A DNA stretch of 64,000 nucleotides from Bradyrhizobium erythrophlei (GTDB lineage Bacteria; Pseudomonadota; Alphaproteobacteria; Rhizobiales; Xanthobacteraceae). Shown one piece after another: positions 43,883-52,715 of the stretch (the first letter of the stretch is position 1; each line of letters begins with the position of its first letter). The notes below the pieces were generated by a model. It had not been told where the DNA came from and ran no database searches. It saw only the letters and a list, made by a program, of their open reading frames with translations. The stretch spans positions 2,852,001 through 2,916,000 of the forward strand of contig NZ_LT670818.1 of assembly GCF_900129505.1 (NCBI RefSeq). The letters are read 5' to 3'. The position numbers and the translations under genes were made by a program.

Positions 43883-44731
43883 CTACTTCCTGGCTGCCGC
43901 CTTGACGGCCTTGGCTGTCTGAGCCGTCGCGTTCTGCGCCTGCGCGATCATGTGTTCGGCGATCAATTCGGCGGTAAAACGGCTGATCGTGTCCTGGTCG
44001 GTGATGATCGACTGCGTATTGTTCTGCGCCTTATAGCCCTTCGCCTTGACGTTGAACGCACTGCCTACCGCAGCACCTTCCCCCGACGCCGACCAGTTGG
44101 TCGATCCCTCACCCGCGACCTTGCCGTCGGCAACGAAACCCTTGGTGTGGCTGATTTGGTGCGTCAGGGACTGGCCAATGGCCACATGGGTATTGAACAG
44201 CGCGAGGTCCAGCTTTCTGTCGGCGTCCAGCAGGGCTTTCTCGTGCGTTCCGCTGGCCTGGCTCTTGTCCAGCGTAACCAGCATGGTGATGGTTTTGTCC
44301 ATCGCGATCTTCTTCAGGATTTCGTTGAGTTCATCATCGTCGAAACCGAACATGTTCAAATAGAGCGAAACGCTGACCCGCGACAGCACGTGCTTGAGGA
44401 TGCTGTGGACGTCATCGCGCCCGACATAGAACAAATGAAAGTCCTTGCTGGCCGTGGTCGCGTAGACTTTTTCCTGGGTGTACGGCTGCAGGTCGGTGAG
44501 GTCGAACCGCTGTAGGCTCACCGAGGGAAGGTCGATGGCATTGGTGACGGTGGATTTGGGCGGGGTCAGCTCGGCCTCAGGCGTTGCCACCACCGCCATC
44601 GGCGCTGCTGCGACCGGCGCGGCAACTGGCGGCGACACTGGCGTCGCTGCCGCGGCTGGCGTTTTTCGCGGGCTGGCTTTTTTCGGAGCGGCTTTTTTGG
44701 ACGCCTTCTTGACTGCTGCTTTCTTCGCCAT
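43883..44731 (-). CDS. PLD-like protein with a histone-H1-like N-terminal tail
   Basis: The 282-residue protein begins with a Lys/Ala/Pro-rich tail (residues 1-50: KKASKKAAPKKASPRK, then AAAATPVSPPVAAP), like bacterial H1-type DNA-binding tails. The rest is a single phospholipase-D-like domain: SVSLYLNMFGFDDDELNEIL, and the HxK motif in ISHTKGFVADGKVAGEGSTNWSAS, where His, Lys, Gly-Ser and Asn are in the expected order. Such single-motif proteins dimerise and act as nucleases (Nuc type) or phospholipases. The tail suggests DNA as target. No signal peptide is seen. Confidence 0.75.
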   Translation of the reverse strand: MAKKAAVKKASKKAAPKKASPRKTPAAAATPVSPPVAAPVAAAPMAVVATPEAELTPPKSTVTNAIDLPSVSLQRFDLTDLQPYTQEKVYATTASKDFHLFYVGRDDVHSILKHVLSRVSVSLYLNMFGFDDDELNEILKKIAMDKTITMLVTLDKSQASGTHEKALLDADRKLDLALFNTHVAIGQSLTHQISHTKGFVADGKVAGEGSTNWSASGEGAAVGSAFNVKAKGYKAQNNTQSIITDQDTISRFTAELIAEHMIAQAQNATAQTAKAVKAAARK

Positions 44732-44842
44732 GACGCGGCCTCCCTCGAGGTTCCCACGCTAAAGGCGCACCGGCGGAGCTGTCAATCTGCAATTGTGAAG
44801 AGAAGAAACACACCCACCGGCGATGACGGCGGGATTTGCGCG

Positions 44843-46126
44843 TCAGCGCACCACCTTGCTGCTGCCTTGGGTGATCAGCCGCGCGGCGCGCTGGTCGCGG
44901 GCGTGGATCCACAGCCAGCTCAGCGCGACGCTGAGCCGGTTGCGCAGGCCGATCAGGAAATAGATGTGCGCGATGCCCCAGATCCACCAGGCAATGGCGC
45001 CGCGCAGTTTGAAGCGGCCGAAATCGATCACCGCCTTGTGCTTGCCGATCTGCGCCAGGCTGCCGGAATGTTTGTAACGGAACGGCGCCGGCGCTTCGCC
45101 GCGCAGCCGCGCCTTGATCACCGCGGCGACATAGCGGCCCTGCTGCTTGGCTGCCGGCGCGATGCCGGGGACCGGCTTGCCGTCGGGACCTTTGACAAAA
45201 ACGGTATCGCCGATGGCAAAGATATCGGGATGGCCGGGAACGGTGAGATCGGCATTGACCTCAAGGCGGCCGGCGCGATCGGCGGGCGCACCGAGCCATT
45301 CGGCGGCGGGCGAGGCGCGCACGCCGGCGGCCCAGATCAGGGTCCTGGCCTGCAGGCATTGACCGCCATACACCACGCCGTCAGCCGAACATTCGGTGAC
45401 CGCCTGTCCGAGCACGACTTCGACGCCGAGGCTTTGCAGCGAGCGCTGCGCGTAGGCCGACAGATCGTCGGGAAAGCCCGCCAGCACGCGGGGGCCTGCC
45501 TCGATCAGCACCACGCGCGCCTTGTGGGTGTCGATGTTGCGGAAGTCCGGCGGCAAGGTTTGTTGCGCCAGTTCCGCGATGGTGCCGGCGAGTTCGACGC
45601 CGGTCGGGCCGGCGCCGACAATAACGAAGGTCAACAGCGCCGCGCGCCGCTCCGGATCGCTCTCGCGCTCGGCGCGCTCGAAGGCGACGAGAATGCGCCG
45701 CCGCAGCGTAGTGGCGTCTTCCAGCGTCTTCAGGCCCGGCGCGAACGGCTCCCATTCGTCATGGCCGAAATAAGCGTGCCGCGCCCCGGTGGCGAGAACG
45801 AGCGTGTCGTAGGGCACGGCGTCGCCGTCTTCGAGCAGCACGCGTTTATGTTCCGCATCGACCCCGCTCACCGTGGCGAACAGGGTCGTGACCTCCTGGC
45901 GGCCACGCAGGAGATAGCGGATCGGCCAGGCGATCTCCGAGGTCGCCAGCGACGCGGTGGCGACCTGGTACAACAGCGGCTGGAACAGATGATGATTGCG
46001 CCGGTCGATCAGGGTGATCGAGACCGGGGCACCGGCAAGCCAATGGGTCGTCTCCAGTCCGCCGAAGCCGGCGCCGACGATCACCACGCGATGGGGGGGC
46101 GGCGGACGCGGCGTGTCGGTCGTCAT
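44843..46126 (-). CDS. type II NADH dehydrogenase-like FAD oxidoreductase
   Basis: The product is 427 residues from the ATG at 46126 (an upstream ATG at 46159 is possible). It has an FAD-binding Rossmann motif (VVIVGAGFGGLETTHWL), the second dinucleotide site (FVIVGAGPTGVELAGTIAEL), an IWAAGVRASP segment and IFAIGDTV near the FAD. The C-terminal amphipathic region (WWIWGIAHIYFLIGLRNRLSVALSWL) fits membrane attachment. It would oxidise NADH and reduce quinone without proton pumping. It stands alone between the PLD-like and MFS genes. Confidence 0.9.
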   Translation of the reverse strand: MTTDTPRPPPPHRVVIVGAGFGGLETTHWLAGAPVSITLIDRRNHHLFQPLLYQVATASLATSEIAWPIRYLLRGRQEVTTLFATVSGVDAEHKRVLLEDGDAVPYDTLVLATGARHAYFGHDEWEPFAPGLKTLEDATTLRRRILVAFERAERESDPERRAALLTFVIVGAGPTGVELAGTIAELAQQTLPPDFRNIDTHKARVVLIEAGPRVLAGFPDDLSAYAQRSLQSLGVEVVLGQAVTECSADGVVYGGQCLQARTLIWAAGVRASPAAEWLGAPADRAGRLEVNADLTVPGHPDIFAIGDTVFVKGPDGKPVPGIAPAAKQQGRYVAAVIKARLRGEAPAPFRYKHSGSLAQIGKHKAVIDFGRFKLRGAIAWWIWGIAHIYFLIGLRNRLSVALSWLWIHARDQRAARLITQGSSKVVR

Positions 46127-46266
46127 GGGTGTTGGCCTTCGGTTGTCGGACGTCTCCATACCCTTGATTGATGTAGGCGTTTTGCGGTCCCGGTCCAAGG
46201 CCGATTGTCTAATCGAACGATAGCGAAAGCCTATCATCGGCGGTGGACATCGGCGGCACAGGCATC

Positions 46267-47673
46267 TCAGCCACGGTCTGGCGATGGTTCAAGCGCGAGG
46301 CGTTGCCGCACCGGCAGCCACATCCCCGCAACGGCTCCCAGCATGGACAGCGCGGCGGCAAGCAGCATCGCGGCGGCAAAACCCGCGCTGAAAGCCGCGG
46401 GCGTGTCGACCGACCCTCTCGCGGAGAACACCGTGACCAAAGCGGCGATACCGAACATGCCGCCGAGAAAGCGCCCCATGTTGAAGACGCCGGACGCCTT
46501 GCCCATTTCGGCCACGGCAACCGAACCCATGATTGCATTCTGGGCCGCCGGCATCGCCATCGACACGCCGACGCCGGCGAGGACCAGCGGCGCGACCAGG
46601 CTCGAATAGGCCACGCCTGGTGAGATGATCATCGCGATCCAGCCAAGTCCGATGGCCTGCATCGACAGGCCCAGCACGACCAGCCGCCGTTCGCCGAACT
46701 TGTTGACGGCGGTGCCCGCGATCGGCGCCGTCATGAACAGCGTCGCGGTCCAGGGCAACAGCCGCAGGCCGGCGCCGAGCGGCCCATAGCCGAGCGAGGT
46801 CTGCAGAAATTGCGGCAGCAGGAATAGCACGCCGTACATCGCCGCGTAAAACAGCAGGCTTGCGGTGATGCCCGATGAAAATGCGCTCGATTTGAATAGC
46901 CGCATCGGCACCATTGGCGCCGGCGCGCGTAGTTCCCAGGCGACGAAGGCGATCGCCAACAGCGCCCCCCCGGCGAACGCCGCGATCACTTCGCCACTGG
47001 TCCATCCCGCGGGATTACCACGCAGCAGGCCCCACACCAGCGAAAGCGCAGCGGCCGCGACGATCACGAGGCCCGGAATATCCAACGCGACCTTTGGCCC
47101 AAAACTCTCGCGAAGCCGCGCAAGCACCAAGGCGATGGCGATCGCGCCAATCGGAAGATTGATCCAGAAGATCCACCGCCACCCGAAATTCTCGGTGATG
47201 AAGCCGCCGATCGCGGGACCGATAATGAGGGCAAATCCGGTCACGCCGCTGAAGATGCCGAGCGCGCGGGCGCGCTCTTCTTTGGCAAAGGCGGCGCTGA
47301 GGATCGCCATCGCGAGCGGCATCACCAAGGCGGCTCCTGCCCCCTGAACGGATCGTGCCGCGATCAGCGCCGCCGCGCCGGCCGACAGGGCGCATGCCGC
47401 GGAAGCGACGGCGAACAGGAAAATGCCGGCGGCGAACATCCGGCGGCGGCCGAAACGGTCGCCCAGCGCAGCTCCAGTCAGGAGCAGTACCGCGAAGGCG
47501 AGATTGTAGCTATTTACCGTCCATTGCAGCGTCTCGACCGATGCGCCGAGGTCGCGGCGGATGGTTGCAAAGGCCGTGGTGATGACCTGCGCATCCAGCG
47601 CCATCATGAAGGATGCCAGCGCGGTCACGCCAAGCGTCCAGTTCTTGCTGCCCTTCGCGTCATGTTCCTGCAT
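46267..47673 (-). CDS. MFS multidrug-type exporter (DHA2, 14-helix)
   Basis: The 468-residue protein has 14 hydrophobic segments and DHA2 features: ALDAQVITTAFATIRRDLG in helix 1 (motif D), TGAALGDRFGRRRMFAAGI (motif A) and the motif C-like GVTGFALIIGPAIGGFITENFGWRWIFWINLP. This is the EmrB/QacA group of proton-driven exporters; substrates cannot be read from sequence. No EmrA-type partner is adjacent. It is divergent from the small gene and sigma gene that follow. Confidence 0.9.
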   Translation of the reverse strand: MQEHDAKGSKNWTLGVTALASFMMALDAQVITTAFATIRRDLGASVETLQWTVNSYNLAFAVLLLTGAALGDRFGRRRMFAAGIFLFAVASAACALSAGAAALIAARSVQGAGAALVMPLAMAILSAAFAKEERARALGIFSGVTGFALIIGPAIGGFITENFGWRWIFWINLPIGAIAIALVLARLRESFGPKVALDIPGLVIVAAAALSLVWGLLRGNPAGWTSGEVIAAFAGGALLAIAFVAWELRAPAPMVPMRLFKSSAFSSGITASLLFYAAMYGVLFLLPQFLQTSLGYGPLGAGLRLLPWTATLFMTAPIAGTAVNKFGERRLVVLGLSMQAIGLGWIAMIISPGVAYSSLVAPLVLAGVGVSMAMPAAQNAIMGSVAVAEMGKASGVFNMGRFLGGMFGIAALVTVFSARGSVDTPAAFSAGFAAAMLLAAALSMLGAVAGMWLPVRQRLALEPSPDRG

Positions 47674-47846
47674 TCCGTCTCTCCGCTTTTGACCGCGTCA
47701 TGCGGTGCCTCGCGGACAGGACGAACGGGAATTGGCGAAGGATACCGTCGGAAAATATTTCTTTGCGACCGGATCCTTTCCCGGTTGTCGAACGTCTGGG
47801 GGTCGAGAAGCAATGAAATTGCGCCACCAAACCGAAGGAGAACATG

Positions 47847-48152
47847 ATGAAACGGACCCTGATCAGGTATAAGACCAAACCCGATATGGCCGACAGGAAT
47901 GCGGAGTTGATCGCTGGCGTGTTCGCGGAGCTGAAAGCTGCGAAGCTCGAGGGCGTTCGTTATCTTTCGCTGCGCCTCGACGACGATACGTTCGTGCATT
48001 TCGTCGAGACCGAAGCCGATTCCGGCAGTGCGCTGCCGGGATTGGCCGCTTTCAAGGCGTTCCAGAACGGAATTCGCGAGCGTTGCATCGAGCCGCCGCA
48101 GCCCGGCGGCGTCACCATCGTCGGCAATTACCGGATGCTGGCCGAACCATAG
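47847..48152 (+). CDS. small ABM-like (dimeric alpha-beta barrel) protein
   Basis: The 101-residue protein starts at ATG 47847 (AGGAG with good spacing; ATG 47844 is directly before). It reads as a ferredoxin-like alpha-beta fold of the antibiotic-monooxygenase type: RTLIRYKTKPDMADRNAELIAGVFAEL, RYLSLRLDDDTFVHFVE and SALPGLAAFKAFQNGIRERC. The function is unknown. It lies 20 bases upstream of the ECF sigma gene, so the two are probably co-transcribed and possibly autoregulated. Confidence 0.78.
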   Translation: MKRTLIRYKTKPDMADRNAELIAGVFAELKAAKLEGVRYLSLRLDDDTFVHFVETEADSGSALPGLAAFKAFQNGIRERCIEPPQPGGVTIVGNYRMLAEP

Positions 48153-48172
48153 GCGTGATGTCGGGAGACAGA

Positions 48173-49051
48173 ATGGAAACGGCTCCAGATCCACCAGATA
48201 TCGACGGCCTGCTCGCCGAAATGCGCCCGCAGTTGCATCGCTACTGCGCGCGCATGGTGGGCTCGGTGATCGATGGCGAGGACGTGCTGCAGGACGCGCT
48301 GATCAAGGCAGTGGAATCGTTTTCACTCCAAGGCGAAATCGGCAATCCCAGGGGCTGGCTGTTTCGGATCGCGCACAACACTGCGCTCGATTTTCTGCGC
48401 CGCCGCAACCGGCAGGAAGCGCTGCGGTCGGGCCAGGAGGTGGACATGATCGCCGACCCGGCCGACACCATCCTCAGCCGCGAGATCGCCGGCGCAAGCC
48501 TGCGCACCTTCATGCGGCTTCCGGTCGCCCAGCGCTCCAGCGTGATCCTGATGGATGTGCTCGGCTGCTCGTTGAGGGAAGTCTGCGAGGTGATGGATTT
48601 CAGCCTGCCGGCGGTGAAGGCAGCGCTGCATCGCGGCCGCGCCCAGCTTCGCGAGCTGGCGGAGCAGCCGGACGATTTGCCGCAGCCGGAATTGCCGAAG
48701 GCCGAGCGCGACCGGCTCGGCGCCTATGTGGCGCACTTCAATGCGCACGATTTCGACGCCATCCGCGCGATGATTGCGGACGATGTGCGGCTCGAACTTG
48801 TCAACAAGACGCGCCTGAGCGGCAAGACCGAGGTCTCCAGGTATTTCGGAAATTATTCCGGGGTCGCCGATTGGCATCTGGTGCCGGGCCTGGTGGAAGG
48901 CCGGCCGGCCATCCTGGTATTCGATCCCGACCAGCCGGGTGCCGCGCCGAAATATTTCATGCTGCTGCAATGGTCCGGCGGCAAGGTCGCCAATATCCGC
49001 GACTTCCGCCACGCGCCTTACGTCATCGACGGCGCCGAATACCGGATCTGA
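48173..49051 (+). CDS. ECF sigma factor with C-terminal SnoaL-like domain (SigJ/ECF41-like)
   Basis: The product is 292 residues from the ATG at 48173 (GGGAG upstream). Region 2 is RPQLHRYCARMVGSVIDGEDVLQDALIKAVESF and region 4 is SVILMDVLGCSLREVCEVMDFSLPAVKAALHRGRAQL. Residues about 180-292 form an NTF2/SnoaL domain (YVAHFNAHDFDAIRAMIADDVRLEL). In this group the extra domain replaces the anti-sigma factor and controls activity directly, which explains why no anti-sigma gene is present. Confidence 0.9.
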   Translation: METAPDPPDIDGLLAEMRPQLHRYCARMVGSVIDGEDVLQDALIKAVESFSLQGEIGNPRGWLFRIAHNTALDFLRRRNRQEALRSGQEVDMIADPADTILSREIAGASLRTFMRLPVAQRSSVILMDVLGCSLREVCEVMDFSLPAVKAALHRGRAQLRELAEQPDDLPQPELPKAERDRLGAYVAHFNAHDFDAIRAMIADDVRLELVNKTRLSGKTEVSRYFGNYSGVADWHLVPGLVEGRPAILVFDPDQPGAAPKYFMLLQWSGGKVANIRDFRHAPYVIDGAEYRI

Positions 49052-49424
49052 CGCGCCGCTGAGCCGCCGGCGCCGGATAGCCATTCGAGTTCGATCTTGC
49101 CCGCGAGGCTGTAATAGCCGTGGCCCATTGCCGGCGGCGTCGGCTGAAAAACATTCTGCCCGTTGCGATTTCGCCGCCGGGCCGACTCCCGTTCAACGGA
49201 ATTATAATTCTTGCCATCGCCAGTTCATGCGAATTATGGTGCATAAAGTGCTGCAATAGAGCCGAAGGTTCTAAGGCGGACGCTCGGTTCGGGCTTGCTG
49301 CGAGCCGGAGATTTCGCGCACAACACCGGTGAGGTGGATAGCGCGCGGCGTCGGCCGTGCTGCCTGACAGCGGATCGGCCGGCTCAACCGGATTGGTTTA
49401 GATAATGAGGGAGGGGAGACGAAT
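49052..49424. other. gene-free gap upstream of livK
   Basis: This 373-base gap carries no gene I can support. An AT-rich patch (49199-49260) with ATTATAATTC and a TGCATAAAGTGCTGCA inverted motif is the likeliest promoter zone for livK. No terminator with a T-run is visible after the sigma gene. Confidence 0.4.
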
Positions 49425-50597
49425 ATGAAGAGAGCATTTTGGCTGGCGGGCGCGATGGCGTTCGTGCTGGCAAGTCCCGCGCTGGCGGGGGATACCGTCA
49501 AGATCGGCTTTGTCTCGACGTTCAGCGGCCCGACCGCCGTGATCGGCAACGACATGCGCAATTCGTTCGAGCTCGCGCTCGATCATCTGGGCCGCAAGAT
49601 GGGCGGCAAGCCGGTCGAGGTGATCTACGAGGACGATGGACAGAAGCCGGATGTCGGCAAGCAGAAGACCGAAAAACTGGTGCAGTCCGACAAGGTGGAT
49701 TTCATCGCCGGCTACATCTGGTCAAACGTGCTGCTCGCCTCGCTCAAGACGGCAGTCGATTCCCAGACCTTCCTGATCTCGGCCAACGCCGGACCCTCGC
49801 AGCTCGCCGGCGATCTGTGCTCGCCTTATGTGTTCTCGACCTCCTGGCAGAACGACCAGACGCCAGCGGCGATGGGCCTCTACATGAACCAGAAGGGCGT
49901 CAAGTCGGTGTTCCTGATCGGCCCGAATTATGCGGCCGGCAAGGACATGCTGGCCGGCGTCAAGAGCACCTTCAAGGGCGAGATCAAGGGCGAGGAATAT
50001 ACGGTGTGGCCGAGCCAGCTCGATTTCTCGGCCGAACTGTCAAAGGCGCGTGCGTCCGGTGCGGCATCGATCTTCGTGTTCTATCCAGGCGCTGCCGGCG
50101 TGCAGTTCCTCAATCAATATGCGCAAGCCGGGCTCAAGGAACAGATGCCGCTCTACACGGCCTTTACCATCGACGAATTGTCGTTGCCGCTGCAGAAGGA
50201 CAATGCGATCGGCGTCCCCGGCGCGCAGGAATGGGTGAACGACCTGCCGAACGATCAGAACAAGAAGTTCGTCGCCGATTACCGCAAGAAGTATCCCAAT
50301 TTGCGCCCGACCTATTACGGCGCGCAGGCCTATGACGCCGCGCAATTGATCAACAGCGCGGTGGTGGCGGCCGGTGGCGACACCAGCAAGAAGGACGCAA
50401 TGAAGGCGGCGATGGAGAAGGCCGATTTCAAGTCGCTGCGCGGCTCCTTCAAATACGGCAACAACCACATTCCGATCCAGAATTTCTATCTGCAGGACGT
50501 GGTCAAGGACGCCGATGGCGCGCTGTCGCTGAAGACGGTCGCTACCATCGTCAAGGACAATCAGGACAACTTCCACGACAAATGCCCGATGAAGTGA
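49425..50597 (+). CDS. livK: branched-chain amino-acid-type ABC transporter substrate-binding protein
   Basis: The 390-residue exported protein has a Sec signal (RAFWLAGAMAFVLASPALAG) and the family 4 binding fold: VKIGFVSTFSGPTAVIGNDM, VEVIYEDDGQKPDVGKQKTEKLV, FLISANAGPSQLAGDLCSPYVF and SVFLIGPNYAAGKDMLAG. It is the receptor for the LivHMGF genes downstream. Many such rhizobial systems carry other substrates (amides, aromatic acids), so the ligand is open. A terminator-like hairpin follows, so the receptor is probably made in excess over the membrane parts. Confidence 0.9.
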   Translation: MKRAFWLAGAMAFVLASPALAGDTVKIGFVSTFSGPTAVIGNDMRNSFELALDHLGRKMGGKPVEVIYEDDGQKPDVGKQKTEKLVQSDKVDFIAGYIWSNVLLASLKTAVDSQTFLISANAGPSQLAGDLCSPYVFSTSWQNDQTPAAMGLYMNQKGVKSVFLIGPNYAAGKDMLAGVKSTFKGEIKGEEYTVWPSQLDFSAELSKARASGAASIFVFYPGAAGVQFLNQYAQAGLKEQMPLYTAFTIDELSLPLQKDNAIGVPGAQEWVNDLPNDQNKKFVADYRKKYPNLRPTYYGAQAYDAAQLINSAVVAAGGDTSKKDAMKAAMEKADFKSLRGSFKYGNNHIPIQNFYLQDVVKDADGALSLKTVATIVKDNQDNFHDKCPMK

Positions 50598-50614
50598 TCG
50601 CGGCGAATGAAAAT

Positions 50615-50650
50615 ACAGCGGCGGCGCTCGCGCGCGGCCGCTGTTTTCCT
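50615..50650 (+). terminator. hairpin with T-run after livK
   Basis: ACAGCGGC pairs with GCCGCTGT around a GC-rich loop and is followed by TTTCCTTT. It lies 18 bases after the livK stop and before livH, and may end or attenuate transcription. Confidence 0.6.
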
Positions 50651-50706
50651 TTCGGCACGTGTTTTGCAGCCCGATTTCAAGACGATGATTTCCAGTCCGG
50701 TGGCTT

Positions 50707-50803
50707 CATCCTTCGAGACGGCGCTTCGCGCCTCCTCAGGATGAGGTCGTCAAACCCTCATGGTGAGGAGCGCGGCAACGCCGCGCGTCTCGAACCACGA
50801 GGC
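50707..50803. repeat. palindromic repeat (CATCCTTCGAGACG family)
   Basis: CCTTCGAGACGGCGCTTCGCGCC is mirrored by GGCAACGCCGCGCGTCTCGAA, and TCCTCAGGATGAGG pairs with CCTCATGGTGAGGA. This is a widespread Bradyrhizobiaceae intergenic repeat, lying between livK and livH. Confidence 0.82.
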
Positions 50804-50853
50804 CCCCGATGCCGGCTATGATGCGCCACAACCGGAAATGACCTAGAGCGTCC

Positions 50854-51771
50854 ATGCTGCTTGTCGTCGAACAATTCCTGAACGGATTGCAGTTTGGCCT
50901 GCTGCTGTTTCTGCTGGCGGCGGGATTGACGCTGGTGTTCGGCATCATGGACTTCGTCAATCTGGCGCACGGCTCGCTCTACATGATGGGCGCCTATTTC
51001 GCGGCCACCTTCGTGGCATGGACCGGCAATTTCCTGATCGGCGTGGTGCTGGCGCTGGGTGCTACGCTCCTGCTCGGCATCGTCCTGGAACTCGTGGCGC
51101 TGCGGCATCTCTACGGCCGCGACCATCTCGACCATGTGCTGGCGACCTTCGGGCTGATCCTGTTCTTCAATGATGCGGTGCGGCTGATCTGGGGCCCGGC
51201 GGGCCTGGCGCTGCCGTTGCCGGCCTGGCTGACGGTGCCGATCCAGGTCGTGCCCGGCGTGTTCTATCCGGCCTATCGGCTGGCGATCATCGTGGTCGCA
51301 CTGGTGGTCGCGCTGTCGCTCTATATCGTGGTGATGCGGACCCGGCTCGGCATGCTGATCCGGGCCGGCGCGTCGAACCGGGAAATGATCGGCGCGCTCG
51401 GCATCAACATCAAGCTGCTCTACACGCTGGTGTTCGGACTCGGTGCGGCGCTCGCCGGTCTCGCCGGGATGATGCAGGCTCCGATCCTCACCGTTCAGAT
51501 CGGCATGGGCGAGAACATCCTGATCCTGGCCTTCGTCATTATCGTGATCGGTGGTATCGGCTCGATCCGGGGCGCGTTCCTGGCCGCAATCTTCGTCGGC
51601 ATGATCGATACGCTCGGCCGCGCCTTCCTGCCGGACCTGCTGCGGAAAATATTGAGTTCGGCCGCGGCTTCCACCGCGGCGCCCGCGCTGTCCTCGATGC
51701 TGATCTATCTGGTGATGGCGATCGTGCTGGTGGTGCGGCCGGAGGGGCTGTTCCCGGCCAATCGTCGATGA
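50854..51771 (+). CDS. livH: branched-chain-type ABC transporter permease LivH
   Basis: The 305-residue membrane protein has about eight helices and LivH features: LNGLQFGLLLFLLAAGLTLVFGIMDFVNLAHGSLYMMGAY and the EAA-like SNREMIGALGINIKLLYTLVFGLGAALAGLAG. It forms the channel with LivM, whose gene overlaps it by 4 bases (ATGA). Confidence 0.92.
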   Translation: MLLVVEQFLNGLQFGLLLFLLAAGLTLVFGIMDFVNLAHGSLYMMGAYFAATFVAWTGNFLIGVVLALGATLLLGIVLELVALRHLYGRDHLDHVLATFGLILFFNDAVRLIWGPAGLALPLPAWLTVPIQVVPGVFYPAYRLAIIVVALVVALSLYIVVMRTRLGMLIRAGASNREMIGALGINIKLLYTLVFGLGAALAGLAGMMQAPILTVQIGMGENILILAFVIIVIGGIGSIRGAFLAAIFVGMIDTLGRAFLPDLLRKILSSAAASTAAPALSSMLIYLVMAIVLVVRPEGLFPANRR

Positions 51772-52715
51772 AGGCTTCGTTCAACGTCCGCAACCTTGTC
51801 GCGGCGCTGGTGGTCGCCGGCCTGCTGCTGCTTCCGCTCTACACCTCGCTGAGCGGCAATGTGTTCGCGCTGACGCTGTTCACCCGCATCGTGATCTTTG
51901 CGCTCGCCGCCGCCAGCCTCAATCTCGTCATGGGCTATGGCGGGATGATGAGTTTTGGGCACGCCGCCTATCTCGGGATCGGTGGCTATGCGGTCGGCAT
52001 TCTCGCCGCCGAGGGCATAGGCTCCGGTTTTATCCAGTGGCCGGTGGCGCTTCTCGCTTCCGCGCTGTTCGCGCTGGTGATCGGCGCGCTTTCCTTGCGC
52101 ACCCGCGGCGTCTATTTCATCATGATCACGCTGGCGTTCGCGCAGATGGCCTATTATGTCGCCTCCGGGCTCGCCCGCTACGGCGGCGACGACGGGCTGA
52201 CCATCTACAAGCGCAGCGATTTCGGCGGACTGATCAATCTGTCGAACAAGGTGCAGTTCTATTATCTCTGCCTGTTCTGCCTGTTCGGCGGCCTCTATTT
52301 GATCTGGCGCATCGTCAATTCGCGGTTCGGCATGGTGGTGCAGGGGCTGCGCTCCAATGAAGCACGCATGCAGGCGATCGGCTTTCCCGCCACGCGGTAT
52401 CGGCTGGTCTGCTTCGTCATTGCCGGCACCATCTGCGGGTTGGCAGGCGCGCTGCTCGCCAACAATACCGACTTCGTCAGCCCGGCCGTGATGTACTGGA
52501 CCCGCTCCGGCGACCTGATGGTAATGGTGATCCTCGGCGGCATGGGCTCGCTGTTCGGCCCGGTGCTGGGGGCGATCGTCTATCTGATGCTGGAAGAATT
52601 CCTGTCGCAGGTGACGGAATACTGGGCCCTCATCCTGGGACCGCTGTTGCTGTTGATCGTGCTGTTCGGGCGCGGCGGCATCGATGGCTTGCTGGGGAGG
52701 CTGCGTCATGGCTGA
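51768..52715 (+). CDS. livM: branched-chain-type ABC transporter permease LivM
   Basis: The 315-residue membrane protein has the LivM pattern: AAASLNLVMGYGGMMSFGHAAYLGIGGYA, TRGVYFIMITLAFAQMAYYVA, the EAA loop SNEARMQAIGFPATRYRLVCFVIAG and GGMGSLFGPVLGA. Its start overlaps livH and its end overlaps livG by 8 bases, so the four genes are one translation-coupled unit. Confidence 0.92.
   Translation: MKASFNVRNLVAALVVAGLLLLPLYTSLSGNVFALTLFTRIVIFALAAASLNLVMGYGGMMSFGHAAYLGIGGYAVGILAAEGIGSGFIQWPVALLASALFALVIGALSLRTRGVYFIMITLAFAQMAYYVASGLARYGGDDGLTIYKRSDFGGLINLSNKVQFYYLCLFCLFGGLYLIWRIVNSRFGMVVQGLRSNEARMQAIGFPATRYRLVCFVIAGTICGLAGALLANNTDFVSPAVMYWTRSGDLMVMVILGGMGSLFGPVLGAIVYLMLEEFLSQVTEYWALILGPLLLLIVLFGRGGIDGLLGRLRHG

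Noticed and set aside
49237..49252. Possible sigma-54 site upstream of livK (TGGTGCATAAAGTGCT)
   Set aside because: The GG and GC positions fit but three other consensus bases do not, and the distance to the start is 173 bases. Too weak beside the 33336 site.
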